Below, piece after piece: positions 31,581 through 43,990 of a stretch of DNA of 64,000 bases. Every line of letters starts with the position of its first letter. Position 1 is the first letter of the stretch. The notes beneath the pieces were generated by a model. That model was not told the DNA's origin, did no database searches, and saw only the letters and a program-made list of their open reading frames with translations. The stretch is from Lobosporangium transversale (Eukaryota > Mortierellomycota > Mortierellomycetes > Mortierellales > Mortierellaceae), in contig NW_019029012.1 of the NCBI RefSeq assembly GCF_002105155.1, positions 372,001 through 436,000 of the forward strand, read 5' to 3'. A program made the translations under genes and the position numbers.

Positions 31581-33236
31581 TTAAGCAGTCTCCGATGGTT
31601 GACCAACAGCTTGTTGATGATCAGGTTGTTCTGATAATGATTGACCCACTGCGTGTTGCTCTGATGCTTCTGTTACTTTAGAAGGGTCCTCTACACCCTG
31701 TACAGTCAGTCCCTCCGCAGACTGCTGTCCTTCCTGGATACTAGTGCCAGTGCCAATGTTAGATTGTGACTTAATGTTCTTTTCATGGTCAACAATATCA
31801 GTAGAAGGGTTTGATGTCGCTTGCACTCCGCTTTCTACAGGAGTTGAGCCTTCCGTGACAGTACGTGTGTGGGGTTGAAGTGATGTTTCTGCAGTGCCAT
31901 TATGATCTGTCGTGGTTCCGGTCAAGCGTGGAGGCTTAATGTCCTTTTTGGTCAATCCAATATCCCAGTCCAACTTCAATCGTCTGCCCTCGACATCAAA
32001 CCCATTATAGTTCTCTAATGCCTCCTCTGCGTTCTTGCGATCATCAAATTCAACAAATGCAAATCTACCAAGACACATGCACAAGGATAACAACGAAGAT
32101 GAGTACAGACATTAGATAGAAAGAGTTGAAGAAGGAGATGAAGAGAAGTATGCACCAGTATAGATAAATCAAGGCGCGAAAAAAAAAAAAAAAAAAAAAA
32201 AAAAATTAGACAATAGAGAGATCGAGGTTATAGCACGATATAGTTAAATAGTAAGAGTAAAAGAGGCCTGATAAGCAGAAAAGATGGGAAGTAAAAGGAA
32301 GGGGAAAGAACGACACTATACCCTTTATTACGACCAGTATACTGATCCATAACCACAGTGACCTTGACAATAGTGCCAAACTTCTTGAACATGTCCTCCA
32401 CTTCTTGTTCACGGAAGGTATAGGGGATATTGCCAACATACAGAGTCCTAGAGGCAAGACGATCCTCCTCTGTTCCACTACAAAAAATGCATAAAAAGAA
32501 AAAAAAAAGTTTCAGTTTTTCAAATCAACCATGTCTTTCAGATTATAAAAAGCAAAACGAAATAAAAATAATAAAAACAATACCGGTTGATGGCTCTTGA
32601 CTGTCTGGGTGGAGAACGAGTACGGGAGCCTCCATAGCCCCCACGATCATAGCCACTACGACCACTATAGCCTCCACGACTGTAGTCTCGGTTGTAGCTG
32701 CGGCCATAGCCTCGATCATAGCCGCGATCATAACCACGGTTACTATAGCCTCGATCAAAATCATAACGATCATGTCCCCTGTCATATCCTCGATCATACC
32801 CACGATGGCTAGGATAATCCATTTCCCGATCATACCCACGAGAATGTCGGTGACCACGAGGGGATGGTGTTCTGCGATGACGAGGTGGAGGAGAATAAGA
32901 TCGATCGCGGTACCCCCGGTAAGGCGGAGGGGATCGACGTCCACTACCGGAAAGGCCACGAGGCACGTCATGGGGCGAAGGATGCATGGGATAGCCTTGA
33001 GGATGAGGAGGGATACCGGGGGGCGCAGGGACATGGTGTGAATGTGAGGTATGGCCAAGATGATGAGGACGCTGTGGGTCTATCATACCAGGATGCTGAT
33101 ATTGCTGGTATGCTTGGTGTGGAGGAGCAACCTGTTGTTGCTGCATCGGTGTTCCAGGCATCATGTAAGATGTATGAGGCACTGACCAAGCAGCTGTGGC
33201 GGTCATATGGGCATGCTGTTGCTGCTGAGGGTCCAT
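31581..33236 (-). CDS. RNA-binding protein with one RRM and Arg/Gly/Tyr-rich N-terminus
   Basis: Exons in transcript order: 33236-32584, 32477-32322 and 32064-31581, in phase, 430 aa. Residues 1-100 are Gln/His/Pro-rich. Residues 100-215 are Arg/Ser/Tyr-rich with repeated GYDRGYDR units and SPPPRHRRTPSPRG-type RS elements. The RRM spans about 228-300, with RNP2 LYVGNI and RNP1 NKGFAFVEF rebuilt exactly across the exon 2/3 junction, which confirms the splice. The C-terminal ~130 residues are polar and disordered. The architecture suits an SR-like or TRA2-like splicing or mRNP factor in the nucleus. I cannot assign an orthologue. A long run of T (sense) fills part of intron 2. Confidence 0.85.
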
Positions 33237-33760
33237 GTTTTGTGAATTCGGGATTGAAAAGGATCAAAGTTAAGTAGTAACAGTGATGGGTAAGGTAAAG
33301 AAAAGGAAAAAAAAAAAAAAAAATAAAAAAAAAAAAAATAAAAGCAATGAGGTCTTTTATTTTTGTTATTGTGGTCAGCAGAGAGACCTTCTACAAAGCC
33401 GTCACAATGCAGTGCGAGTGGCATATCCGCCAGTTTTACTCCTTGTCCCGAAACGCTTTGACTTCCATATGATCAATGTGAATAGCTACACCCGAGTCAT
33501 AAAGCCCTCAATCGACACTTCTTCGAAGACAAACACCAATGTTGTCCAGACACGGTGATTTATATCTTTATGTTCATAGTTATTCTGCACTTTCGGATGA
33601 AGAGGAAATGAACCCTGCGCAGAAAATTAAACTCCTTTTCAGCAAGAGTGTAGAGCACTCTTGTAGCGTCGAATTGTGACCAGAGCAGTAAGTGGCCAGA
33701 AGCATATTTGTTCTCTTGGTGACGTAGCTCAGGTATTTATTGGGCTGTTCTCTTTAAATT
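33237..33760. other. intergenic, no gene seen
   Basis: It contains an A-rich stretch at 33305-33343 upstream of the RRM gene and the probable 3'-UTR of the UCH gene. Short frames only. Confidence 0.5.
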
Positions 33761-35053
33761 CTACAAAACATCTGCTTCTGCTGTTGTCGCGGCGATGACG
33801 CTAAAATTTAAGTTATCAGGATCTCGCTTTACAAATTCCTTGGCTACTTTCATGGCATCCTAGATTACAAATAAAGCAGATAAAGTGAACGAAATATAAA
33901 GATGAGCAAGTTCTTTAGAGTATCAGAGCAGCAAATGCCTTTCATTCACACATACATACATAAGAAAAATGGAGACTTACAAACAAAAATGTATCTCGAG
34001 AAGTGGTACCGTGATTGATTGGATAGGGCTTGTTTCCATCCAACTCATACAGGTGTCCATCTCGCTCAATCAGACAAACAAAGTGTAGATCCAGCTCATC
34101 TGCAATATCGGGTGTCTGTGTCTGTCCCGTGGATGCATGACTTTCGTGAACACCGGCAAAAGCATTATCCTCCTCCAATGCCTTGGCCCTCTCTGCTGGA
34201 GATAGATCAAGGGTCTTTTTCAAAAACCGATCTATGATGCTGTCCTCCTCTATTAAACATCATGTTCCACAATGATATTTTCTTTAATTCTATGAAGTTC
34301 TGCTATTCTCTCACAAAATTTTCTTTCATAAACACGCTAGCTGTTGCAATAACAATCTGGGTCCCCTGTACTTACTCAATTTCAATAGTCCTCCATAGGC
34401 CCAATTATTGGCAATCGAATGGAGCACACCCATAGTTCCACATGCATTGCGAATGGTCTGCGGGTAAAAAACCACTTTGGGACTGACAACCTGACCCTCT
34501 TGGTCAATTCGCTGCTTCTCCTCCTTGCAGTACTCTTCGTATTTGGGTGTAATGGGGAAAAGCAAAATGATGGCATGGACAGGCTGAGGAACAAATGCCA
34601 AGAGTTCTTCATCAAGACCTAATGATTAAAGGAGTGCAAGGATGAAGATCAAGTTTTAATATATGCTTAAGACAATTGACATCTCCTAGAAATATCAAGT
34701 GAAAAGTCAGGACGACTACTTCATACCCATTACGTCAGTATATCTCCAGGGTGGCAAGGTTCCGAGGTCACGAACATACTACAAAAGTGAAAAGCAGTAT
34801 GAAGGTATGTAAGTACATGACCTTCTTGAACTTGCGAATTCAATTTAAAAAAAACTCTTGTCATCTAAAGCATACCTTGTCCAGCACCTTATAAAATGAA
34901 AAGGGATATTGTTGTACGCAGTATATTGGAGTTAGTTTCATATTTGCATGTTCTTTGTCAAGGTTAAAATATTAAAAATGCTTGTACCTCTGGGTTTGAT
35001 TCGAGAGGCAACCAACGTATCTTCTTAGAAGAGTCAGTAGCGGCGGTCGACAT
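33761..35053 (-). CDS. YUH1: ubiquitin carboxyl-terminal hydrolase, UCH-L3/YUH1 type
   Basis: Thiol protease that removes small adducts from the ubiquitin (or NEDD8) C-terminus. Six exons: 35053-34988, 34887-34876, 34778-34727, 34618-34376, 34249-33981 and 33859-33761, giving 246 aa (human UCHL3 is 230). Exon 2 is only 12 nt (VLDK) and is needed to restore the family helix NPE-VLDK-YVRDLG. Catalytic residues are visible: Cys103 in TIRNACGTMG with the oxyanion Gln a few residues before, His180 in LDLHFVCLI, and Asp in LYELDG about 15 residues later. The crossover-loop region is Ser/Thr-rich (HASTGQTQTPD). The promoter is shared with the divergent DUF202 gene. Confidence 0.92.
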
Positions 35054-35231
35054 TCTGTGATTTTGTAAGGTAGTGAATGTGAATGAATGTGAACAGAAAG
35101 GTTCGGTTGCCTGAAAGACTTACGCCTCCCCTAAGTAATTCCTAGCCACTAGATTTGTGGGACTGTCATGTCTGGCGTGTGCATCTTTATCCATTAATTA
35201 CATTAATTGACATTTTACACAAGGCCGCATC
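35054..35231. promoter_or_regulatory. 178-bp bidirectional promoter (UCH / DUF202)
   Basis: Two start codons face away from each other with only 178 bp between them, including AT-rich ATTAATTACATTAATTGACA. Shared control is likely but unproven. Confidence 0.55.
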
Positions 35232-36083
35232 ATGAGTGAAACAAAAGTGCATCCTTTCGTGAATACTTCCTCATCCTCTCTACCTTTGTCTCTTGAAGAA
35301 CAGGTAGCTGCCACACCGCTTAGTCCGGGTGGAGCAAGCGTTACCTTCCGAGAGTCTGTCCCGAACAGACGTAAGGGCTCCGTTGGACCGCTGGACCAGC
35401 CCTCAGCATCCAGTGTCCATCACCTCAGGAACCGAATGGAAGGAAAGTCCACACTCAGTCCATCTGTTACTCCTGACCTCAATCCATCTGTATCTGCAAA
35501 CACATCCTGTACAAGCAATACAGGTTCTGCAGGCGGTGGTAACAGTCTTAGTAGGGTCAATTCTACCAAATCACTGTCACACAGGAACACTGCACCAAGA
35601 GCAGGGTCTTTATCAAATGAAGACAACATTCGTTCCTCACACCAGATATCCCGAGTACTGCAGCGGATGAAAGAGCTCTATGAGAAGTACTCACCTTCGC
35701 TGATTCTCGAGAATAAGGGCTCTATTGCTAGAGACCATCTTGCGAATGAGCGTACATATCTAGCTTGGCTGAGATCATCGTTATCACTCATTACCGTTGG
35801 CGTGGCCGTCACACAACTCTTCAGGCTTCAAAATAATAGCCCATCAGGAGGTCCTCAGGAACTGCACACCGTCTCTGAGCTGGGTCGACCTCTTGGAGGC
35901 TCGTTTATTGCTTTAGGACTTCTGTTTCTCTGGCTGGGTACCTCGCGATACTTTCACAGTCAAAATGTATTGTCATATGGACAGTTTCCAGCAAGTCGTG
36001 GGAGTGTCATTATAGCGACAGTAACAGTTCTAACAGTCATCTTGGCATGTTTTATCATCGTCATTCTCCAAGGCAGGACATAG
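35232..36083 (+). CDS. DUF202 family membrane protein, 283 aa
   Basis: Single exon. Residues 1-150 are Ser/Thr/Pro-rich and probably disordered, on the cytosolic side. The DUF202 domain follows: the signature LANERTYLAWLRSSLSLITVGVA at about residues 170-192 (first membrane helix), a second helix at about 221-238 (GSFIALGLLFLWLG) and a third at 257-278 (VIIATVTVLTVILACFIIVI). Similar three-helix DUF202 modules occur in small fungal proteins and in the membrane part of vacuolar transporter chaperone (VTC) proteins. The function is unknown; it lacks SPX or polyphosphate polymerase domains. Confidence 0.85.
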   Translation: MSETKVHPFVNTSSSSLPLSLEEQVAATPLSPGGASVTFRESVPNRRKGSVGPLDQPSASSVHHLRNRMEGKSTLSPSVTPDLNPSVSANTSCTSNTGSAGGGNSLSRVNSTKSLSHRNTAPRAGSLSNEDNIRSSHQISRVLQRMKELYEKYSPSLILENKGSIARDHLANERTYLAWLRSSLSLITVGVAVTQLFRLQNNSPSGGPQELHTVSELGRPLGGSFIALGLLFLWLGTSRYFHSQNVLSYGQFPASRGSVIIATVTVLTVILACFIIVILQGRT

Positions 36084-36161
36084 TACAGATGTTTCTTAGG
36101 ACAAATATAAAAAATATTTATTGTTTACTTGTTTTCAGTTTCTATCTTCCACTGTACTTTG

Positions 36162-36688
36162 TCAACTTTTTCTATCTTTTGCTGCCTGCTGGAGTCTAGC
36201 ATTCTGCATCCATTCGTGCATTTTGGCCTTTTTCCTCTGTTTACGTTTCCAGTTCTTTTCTTTCTTCCAAGTCTTGTAATCAGCTGCAAGATCATCATGC
36301 TTTGTCTTGTTATCATCGCTCACTTTCCGCTTTGTTTTAAATGGACTTTTTGATATATCACTATCTTCATCCATGACAGTGTCCAAGACCTCATGGGCAA
36401 CCTTTCTATTACCGCTTGAACAGTCCTCTGTCTTATTCTCTCCTGAAGCTTTCCCTCCTCTCCTTTGATGGTAAAGTTAGTTACTAGACTAGCCCCATGC
36501 TTATTGGAGCTACCAATCGATCCAGAAGAAATATGATGTTTTTTATAGCCATTTCGTCGTGTAGCAGCCACGAACGATTCGTCCGAGTCACTCTGTATTT
36601 CAGATAAAATGCCGAGATCATTGACCGAGGGTGTCCCTTGAGTTAATCCATATTGGTCATGAGAGAAAGCGTCCATGGAATAATGCAT
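36162..36688 (-). CDS. small basic-tailed protein, 156 aa, unknown function
   Basis: Two exons, 36688-36514 and 36457-36162, joined by a 56-nt intron with a textbook branch site (TAACTAAC) just before the acceptor. The intron is needed because the first frame otherwise leaves the conserved-looking tail. The N-terminal half is acidic/Ser-rich (IQSDSDESFVAA). The C-terminal half is strongly basic and helical (DYKTWKKEKNWKRKQRKKAK, then MHEWMQNARLQQAAKDRKS), like small nucleolar or ribosome-biogenesis proteins, but I cannot name a family. Three AGs lie within 6 nt at the acceptor, and only the one used here keeps phase. The start could also be the Met at 36676. Confidence 0.6.
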
Positions 36689-36879
36689 TGTTCGATGAAG
36701 CGATGCAATGGCTGTCTTTACAACAACAAAAAAAAAAAAAAAGAAAAAAGAAAAAAAAAGCGGCATCATGATTGGACGGAAGCATGACATCGTTTTGCTT
36801 TTAAAATATGCTTTCAAGCGTCGCGACAGCATTATAAAAAGAAGAGAACTCCGAGTCTTTCTCACGACAAGCAATCAAA

Positions 36880-37223
36880 CAACCAGGCAATCAAACAACC
36901 AAGCAATAAAATAAACTAAGCAGGCAAAAGAAAGTTATTCTCTTTGGGACCCCTAGCTTAAGAGACATTATATGCGTCCATCCCGCAAGAAGAACCTGAG
37001 AACATCTATTACTGATTCAAGGTTATCTTTATCTGTTGGTTACGTTTCATTGGTCGATCAACTCCTTCACTCTAATTGAACATCTTTTCCTTGCAACAAT
37101 ATTTTATTTTTTTTACACCATCATCACCTTCCTTCATTACCCCTGCTGCTTCCCAGCAGCATTTGTTTTCTTTGCTGCATCATCTTTCATTTCCTGACAA
37201 TTTCTCTATTCTCTCCTATAAGC

Positions 37224-37254
<31 letters not shown>

Positions 37255-37343
37255 CGCTTTCGTCCTTCCTTTTTTTTTTTTTTTTTGCTATTCAAGCTGA
37301 TTTGGCCTGACCCTCTCATTGTTCTTTTCGTGTCTCAACAACT
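36880..37343. other. SEC16 promoter region
   Basis: It holds short repeats (CAATCAAACAACC) near 36870-36905 and T tracts at 37226-37255 and 37270-37286. It is pyrimidine-rich up to the SEC16 start. No gene seen. Confidence 0.5.
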
Positions 37344-40300
37344 ATGACTCAGCCTTCACAGCAGCCTCCTCTCGATGACGAGCCTATTCCTTTCTTCGGC
37401 GGTGCCAATACTGGCCTCAGTACAGGTCCGTCTGCACCACGGCAGCCAATCCAACCTCTTCGTCCACAACCACAGCAGGGTCCTGTTAGACCGCCTATTC
37501 AGCAACAACGGACCGGCAATACTATTGCTCCAGTGCAGCTTCAGCCTCAACGTCATCCTCAGCAGCATGCCCATCCAATACCTCAACAAGGGTATGGGCT
37601 ACAACAAGTTCAACAGCCGTCGCGGCAGATGAATCAATCACCCTTTGCATCTGCTGCTGATCTATTTACAAGCTCACCTGGAAGTCAACAGCAAGGACCA
37701 CTTCAAGGATATCAATCTCAAGCACAGCCACAGAGATTCCCTCCCTCAAATCAGCTTCCACCACCAGTACAGCAACAACAGCACCAACAGCAGGCATCCT
37801 CACATCAAAGACAACAGTCTCTTCCATATCAACAACAGCAACAAGCATCTAGCCAGTCTCAGCGGAATCCTCAGCAGCAACAAGAGCAATTTTCAGCCCA
37901 GGGGACCGTGCTTCCTGCCGTCGCTCCCGTCCCACCTCAAGAACAGTCTTATTCTCCTTTCGCGTCAGCTTCCGATTTGTTTGGAAATTCGATTAGCCAA
38001 GCTACAGGATGGTCAATTTCCTCCGCAACAGAAGATGCTGTTACTTATGGACATCCAACTATGGTCCCCTCTCCTCTTCAAAAGCAACCTTCGCAGCCTC
38101 TAATGTCTCAGAGTCAGGAGACGCCTCTAGCGCCCCCACCCCCACTCCAGCATTCAATTCAATCATCGCAGCAACAGCAACAATATCAAGGTCCTCCTCA
38201 AGGGCCGAGCCCAATTGCTCCTAGTCCACATATGTATGCATCTGCGCCGGTCCAAACTGATCAAACAACTCAGAAGCAGCCATCGGCTTGCCTTCCACCA
38301 CCTCCAAGAGCAGCTATCAGTACGCCAAGGCAAGGCGCATCTTTACCATCATCCTCGCAGCAAGATACATCACCCTATGCAAATCATTTGCCGCCAAAGA
38401 CGCCCATTTTGACAGCCATTCAAACACCATTGATGCTTCCTGCTCAAACACCCCAGGCCCTTCAGTCATCTCATACCCCTTACATAGGCCCAGTGCGTAA
38501 CCAATATGATTCTTCCTCACCACAAATATTACTAAAGCCATGCCCTTATACTGACTGTGGTGGTGAGAACAAACCATATTCAAAATTTTGCTCCGAATGT
38601 GGTCGCTCCATCTCTACCACTAGCCACCCTGCGACACCTGCACTCGGTCGCACTGAATTGCCGGTCTCAAGCGTCCCTCCAATGCCTAACCTCGACCGTA
38701 TAAACGCCTTTTCTCAAGAATACCAGCAGAACGATCTATACATCAACAAAACTCAGGACGATCAGGCTCAGCAGCAGTACGGTCTGGATTATGACCAAAG
38801 TCGTGATCAAGAATATGAGCAAGCGCACGATCAACAAGACTATAGTCAACAGGGACATGACCAGCAGGGATATGGTCAGCAGAACTATGGCCAACAGAGC
38901 TATGACCAGCAGAACTATGATCAGAACTATGACCAACAGAACTATGATCAGCAGAACTATGATCAGCAGAGCCATGAACAGCAGAGCCATGAACAGCAGA
39001 ATTATGATCAACAAAACTATGAGCAGCAGAATTATGACCAACAGAACTATGAGCAGCAGAATTACGATCAACAAGGCTATAACCAACAAAGTTATGAGCA
39101 ACAAGGCTATAATCCACAGTGCTATGACCCGCAGAGTTATGATCCGCAAAGCTTTGATTCGCAGAGTTATGATCCGCAAAGTTATGACCCGCAGAGCTAT
39201 AGCCAACAGAACTATGAACAAGGCTATCAACAGCAGGAGTACGACCAAACTTATAGTCAAACTTATGGCGATACTGCATATTATGATCAGAACCAACAAG
39301 GGTTTTATGACCCCACGACTAGTCAGTATATAGATCAATACCAGCAACAAGAGCAGGCCATGCCGGAACCAGAGCCTATGCCCGAAGAACTCGAAGGAGT
39401 TGATGATCCATTGAATAGAATCCATGGATGCCCAATTATCGCTTTCGGATTTGGAGGTATCGAACTACGTTAATAGATATTAAAATGTATGTCAGGTTTC
39501 TAAGAAGGATTTTTGATAGTTACTAATATTGGTCCTGATGACTACTTTCAGGCAAAATTATGGTTTCCTTCCCACGCTTGGTACAACGCTTCGACTCGGC
39601 TAGCAATACCATGATTACTAAGAAATACCCAGGCGATCTTCAACTGAAGCATGTTAAGGAAGTATTATCTGTGGATAAGGACATAGCCACCTATCCAGGT
39701 CCTCTTTTGGTGGATAATGCCGCTCAAATGAAAAATAAGCGCAAGGATGTCTTGAAGTTCATTGAGCACAAGATCAATGGGTTAGAGCATGGACAGCAGG
39801 ATGACGCCTTTGATGCACACCGCGTCCTTATCTGGCGCTTGTTTAAAGTAATGTTTGAGCAGGAAGGCGCTCTAGTGGGAGGGTAAGGATCTAACTGAGA
39901 ATGAAAAACTCTGCATTAGCGCCTATAGCCTATCTGGTGTAATAACTATATTTTCTATACCTTAGCCCCAAGATTGATGAAGCTGTCCGTAGCGTGCTAC
40001 TATCCATTCCCCTGACAATGTATCCGGCCGAGTCATTTCATGAGCATACTGGCCCTGTCAGAACATCTGCTTCCCTTGATAAACTCCAGGACCTTCTTCG
40101 TAGAGGCGACCGAGCCGGCGCCGTCCGCTATGCAATGAATGCAAATCTTTGGGCTCATGCGCTTGTCATTAGTAGTTCTGTCAATAAAGAGCTATGGAAA
40201 GAGGCCGTCAATGGCTTTGTTAACCAGGAACTTATGGCTGGAGGAGGAGAGCAACAGGCGAACGGTCGCGAGGCTATGCGTGTATTATATGCTCTATTCT

Positions 40301-43300
40301 CTGGTCAAACTCAAAGCGCCATCAATGAAATCATTCCAATGGGCCTTCGTAACCCTCCCGAGGATACCCAGAATGGCTCCCAAGTACAAGAAGAGCAGTT
40401 CGTCACTGCAGAGTCACTATCGTTTGTGAAGCCTATTGAGGAACCCAAGATTCCAGGGACTAGTCTTGGCCAGTGGCGTGATACGCTCGCTATGATCTTG
40501 TCTAATCGCACTGCTGGAGATCAAAGTGCTATTTGTTCTCTTGGAGATCTTCTGATGAAGGAAGGATGGGTCGAGGCTGCTCACATTTGCTACTTGCTCT
40601 CCCCTCAAGTCTCTCTGCATTCTGGATTAGATGCTCCCTCAAACCGCTTGGTCTTAATCGGTGCTGATCAAAGCCCTTATGCAGCGTTCCCATTCTACAA
40701 GAATATCACTGCTTTTCAAAAGACCGAAATTTATGAGTTTGCCTGTGCGTTAAAGAGCCCTGGTGTGGCTAGTGCACTTCCTTTCTTACAACCATACAAG
40801 CTTCATTATGTCTGGACTCTAGTGGAGTTGGGAATGTTCTCTGAGGCCGGAAGGTAAGCTCGCGTGTTCTTTTTTTTTTCACATGCAAACAATAAGTTTA
40901 ATAATTTACCCTATTCAACTAGATATCTGGAATCGATCGAAGCTATTGTCAAGTCGCAAACGAAGGGGTCTCCTTACTACAACGTTGTGTTCCTTGAACG
41001 TCTCAAGGATATTACCGAGCGTTTGACTGGCAGTTCACAGCTCACAGTTACTGAGTAAGTACTTAATTGCTGATTTACACACTTACCTCAAGTAAACCTC
41101 GATACATTTTCTTATTTTTATCTACTGTGCTTCCATAGGGAATCCTGGTTTACCAAAAAGGTGCCAAAGCCCACTATTGGTGGTATTTTTGATGCATTGG
41201 ATAGTAAGATCTCTAAGTTTATTGCTGGCGATAATGATCAGCCCAAACCAGTGATTGTGGAGCCAAAGGCTAATTCTGTTGAATCTGGCCCTTTCGCCAA
41301 TGCCCCTGCTCTGCCTGATTTGAGTAATATTCCACCACGTGCATTATCGCGTTCCAGTAATGGAGCCCGTGCTACAAACCAAGATTCTGCTATTGATCGC
41401 AGTAGACGTCCCTCGGGCTCTAAGTTAGAGGTACCCAAAGCAAACATTTACGGCCAAGGACAACCAACCACTACTTATGCAAATCCTATACAAGCCAGTG
41501 GATATGACCAGAATGACGAGTACGGTTTGCAGACATACCCGCAGACTGATGCCAATACGGCATATGGCTACCACAGCCAAGGCTATAACAATGATCCGAA
41601 CCAAACCTTTGAAGAATCGTATCAGGAGGGTGGGGAAACTTCGGATTACAGGGGCTATAGTCAACAAGCTCAACCTCAGGAGCAGCAGATGTTTACTAAC
41701 AGTGGAGGCCAGCTTGCTCAAAGTGGGTACGACACCAACTACAATACTGGATACAATTCTCAATATGACAATCAGTATGCAGGCCAAGGTGACTTTACTA
41801 ATGAATCTGTCGCCACACAAGCTGCCCAGACTGATGCAACATTTCTCAATCCTGGTTCGGCCCACTATTCTGCAACAGCAGCTCTCGATTCAGTCAAGCC
41901 CGCCGAGGATGGTTACCAGACTGGTGCTGATACCATACTTGCAACTACTTGTGAATATGGCGTAGCACATGAGATACAAGCAGAAGGACCTAGCTATAAC
42001 TATACTGGGGAGGGTGTTTATAATGGCGAGTACCAGCAGGGTCAGGAGTATCAAGGCAATCAAGAGCAACAATATGATGGTTCTCCTGGTGAACAGCAGC
42101 ACGACCAAACATATGCTGAGCAGCAGTATGACCAGGCTTATGGTCAGCAGCATGATCAGGCGTATGATGAGCAACAATATGACCAGAACTACAATGGACA
42201 GCAGCAGTATGACCAATCTGGTTACCAAGACCAGAGCCAATTCCAAACCATTGAAGGCGTCAATCAGGATTTTGCTGCAGAATATAAGGACTACAGCTAC
42301 CAGGAACAGGATGCTGATCAAAAACAGCAAGTATCTCTGGCTGCCACCCCCGCAGCTGAAGCCTCTGGTAATGCAATTAGGTCATATGAGCGAACTGAAA
42401 TCCTTGCTGATGAACCCACACTTGAACAGCAGGTATACTCTTCCGAAACTATACCTACAGCAGTTGCTAATGACTCAGCTCCTGTCATCGGGAGTCAACA
42501 GGGGAGCTATGGCTATCACGAGGGAGATTTCCAACAAGCTGAGTACCAGCAAGGGGATTATCAGCAAGGCGAGTACCAAGACCAAAGTGAATATCAGCAA
42601 GGTTATCGCCAAGGAGATCATCAACTACAAGATGACTACCAACAAGGTAACTACCATCAAGACGATTACCAACAAGGCGATTACCAACAAGGCGATTATC
42701 AGCAGGGTGACTACCAGCAAGGCGACTATCAACAGGGTGATTATCAGCAAGAGGGTTACCAGCAAGAAGGCTACCAGCAAGAAGGTTACCAGCAAGAAGG
42801 TTACCAACAAGAGGGTTATCAACAGGGAGATTACCAGCAAGGAGACTATCAACAAGGAAGTTACCAACAAGGAGGTTACCAGCAAGATAATAATTCCAAA
42901 AATGCACCTCCTCTGGATGAAACTGCTCAGCCAGGCTTTTCTGGGTCTAATGCACCATCCATGTCGGAAGACCATAAAGATCAAGTAGTAGGCCAAGGGG
43001 ATCAGGCACAACAGAGTCATTTCAATGACAATGCATGGTGGAGTAATGGTGGTAATGGCAGTGTAGACCCTAATGGCACAGAAGAACAACAGGTCTTCGC
43101 AGCTAACGACAACTCTCAGGAACCAGTCCAAGAAAGTTACGAGGAAGGTCAGTTTATTTCATTTGGCGCTGTCCCAACTATCCCATCGTTTGGCCAGCCT
43201 GCAATGCCAGTCAATAACAGCAACCAACATACATTTGATGATGACGACGACTTGGGAATGGGTAATAACGCCCTCAATAAGGGAAAGACAGCTGCTACGG

Positions 43301-43671
43301 AAAAGACTGATGGCACTACAGCAACCCAAGCTTCAGAGGATTCAAGTACGCCTGACAATGGATCAAATGAACCCAAGGCTGGATGGTGGCCCAAGCTTTC
43401 GCTTTTGGTAGGTGAAAAGCGTGAATCCACACCAAGGCCCGTTAGAGCAAATCTGGGTGAGGAATCTTCGTTCTATTTTGACAAGGAGCAACAGCGTTGG
43501 GTTAATAAAAAGGGCGGGGCAGAATCATCGAGCACAGCAGAGCCTTTGCCACCACCAGCTATGCCTCGTACATCTTCACCCGCAAGTGGCCCCCCCAATT
43601 CGGCAACAGGATCTTCTGCGGCAAGAAGAGGAGCACGCTCAAAATATGTGGATGTTTTGAATACCAATTAG
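37344..43671 (+). CDS. SEC16: COPII coat assembly protein Sec16, ~1998 aa
   Basis: Scaffold of ER exit sites that organises Sec23/24 and Sec13/31. Exons 37344-39456, 39552-39882, 39966-40853, 40923-41054 and 41139-43671, all in phase. The N-terminal ~400 residues are Gln/Pro-rich with two SPFASA(A/S)DLF motifs. A zinc-ribbon-like CxxxxC...CxxC (Cys400, 405, 416, 419) follows. Residues ~490-640 are a Tyr/Asp/Gln repeat. The conserved central domain starts at DPLNRIHGCPIIAFGFGGKI and runs through the ancestral coatomer-element helices: FHEHTGPVRTSASLDKLQDL, AVRYAMNANLWAHALVIS and MKEGWVEAAHICYLL. The C-terminal part has a second repeat (YQQGD type). A conserved Sec16 C-terminal block around GWWPKLSLLV and ARSKYVDVLNTN ends the protein. 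Assignment is secure; the low-complexity parts are unusually large. Confidence 0.93.
38800..39245 (+). repeat. SEC16 internal repeat 1, YDQQN-type
   Basis: About 29 imperfect 15-bp units encode [N/S]YDQQ or [S]YDPQ pentapeptides. Synonymous changes between units show it is an old, translated repeat rather than a recent slippage product. Confidence 0.85.
42530..42890 (+). repeat. SEC16 internal repeat 2, YQQGD/YQQEG-type
   Basis: About 24 units of 15 bp encode YQQGD, YQQGE or YQQEG. The second cluster is acidic, unlike repeat 1, and lies in the last exon before the conserved C-terminal block. Confidence 0.85.
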
Positions 43672-43990
43672 AGCAATTAGAGCCAACTTTTTTTTTTCTG
43701 TTGAAGTTGGTTTGGTTTTCATACCCTCAGGCCTTGATTACACCAAGCGCCTCATGATACTTTTACCTTCTTTAGTCTATAGTTTTGTTTGGACTTATTT
43801 TTATTTTATTTTATTAAAAGCTTGTGCTACTGAACGATTAAAAACCATGAAAAAAAAAAAAAAAAAAAAAAAAAAAGCTCTTATCCCATTCGAAACCGAC
43901 AGATGCTGGTATAAAATCGATCTTTTGGCAGGAGTCAAGTCAGAGGCATCTTGAAGCCCATTTTTTACATGGCAGTTGAAGAGGAGTTGC

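Noticed and set aside
38736-39425. 229-aa antisense open frame across SEC16
   Set aside because: It is the complement of the YDQQN repeat. Repetition of a 15-bp unit keeps all frames open and yields Leu/Ile/Val-rich nonsense.
42485-42907. 140- and 168-aa antisense frames over SEC16 repeat 2
   Set aside because: Same cause: the complement of a tandem repeat, with no splice or start support.
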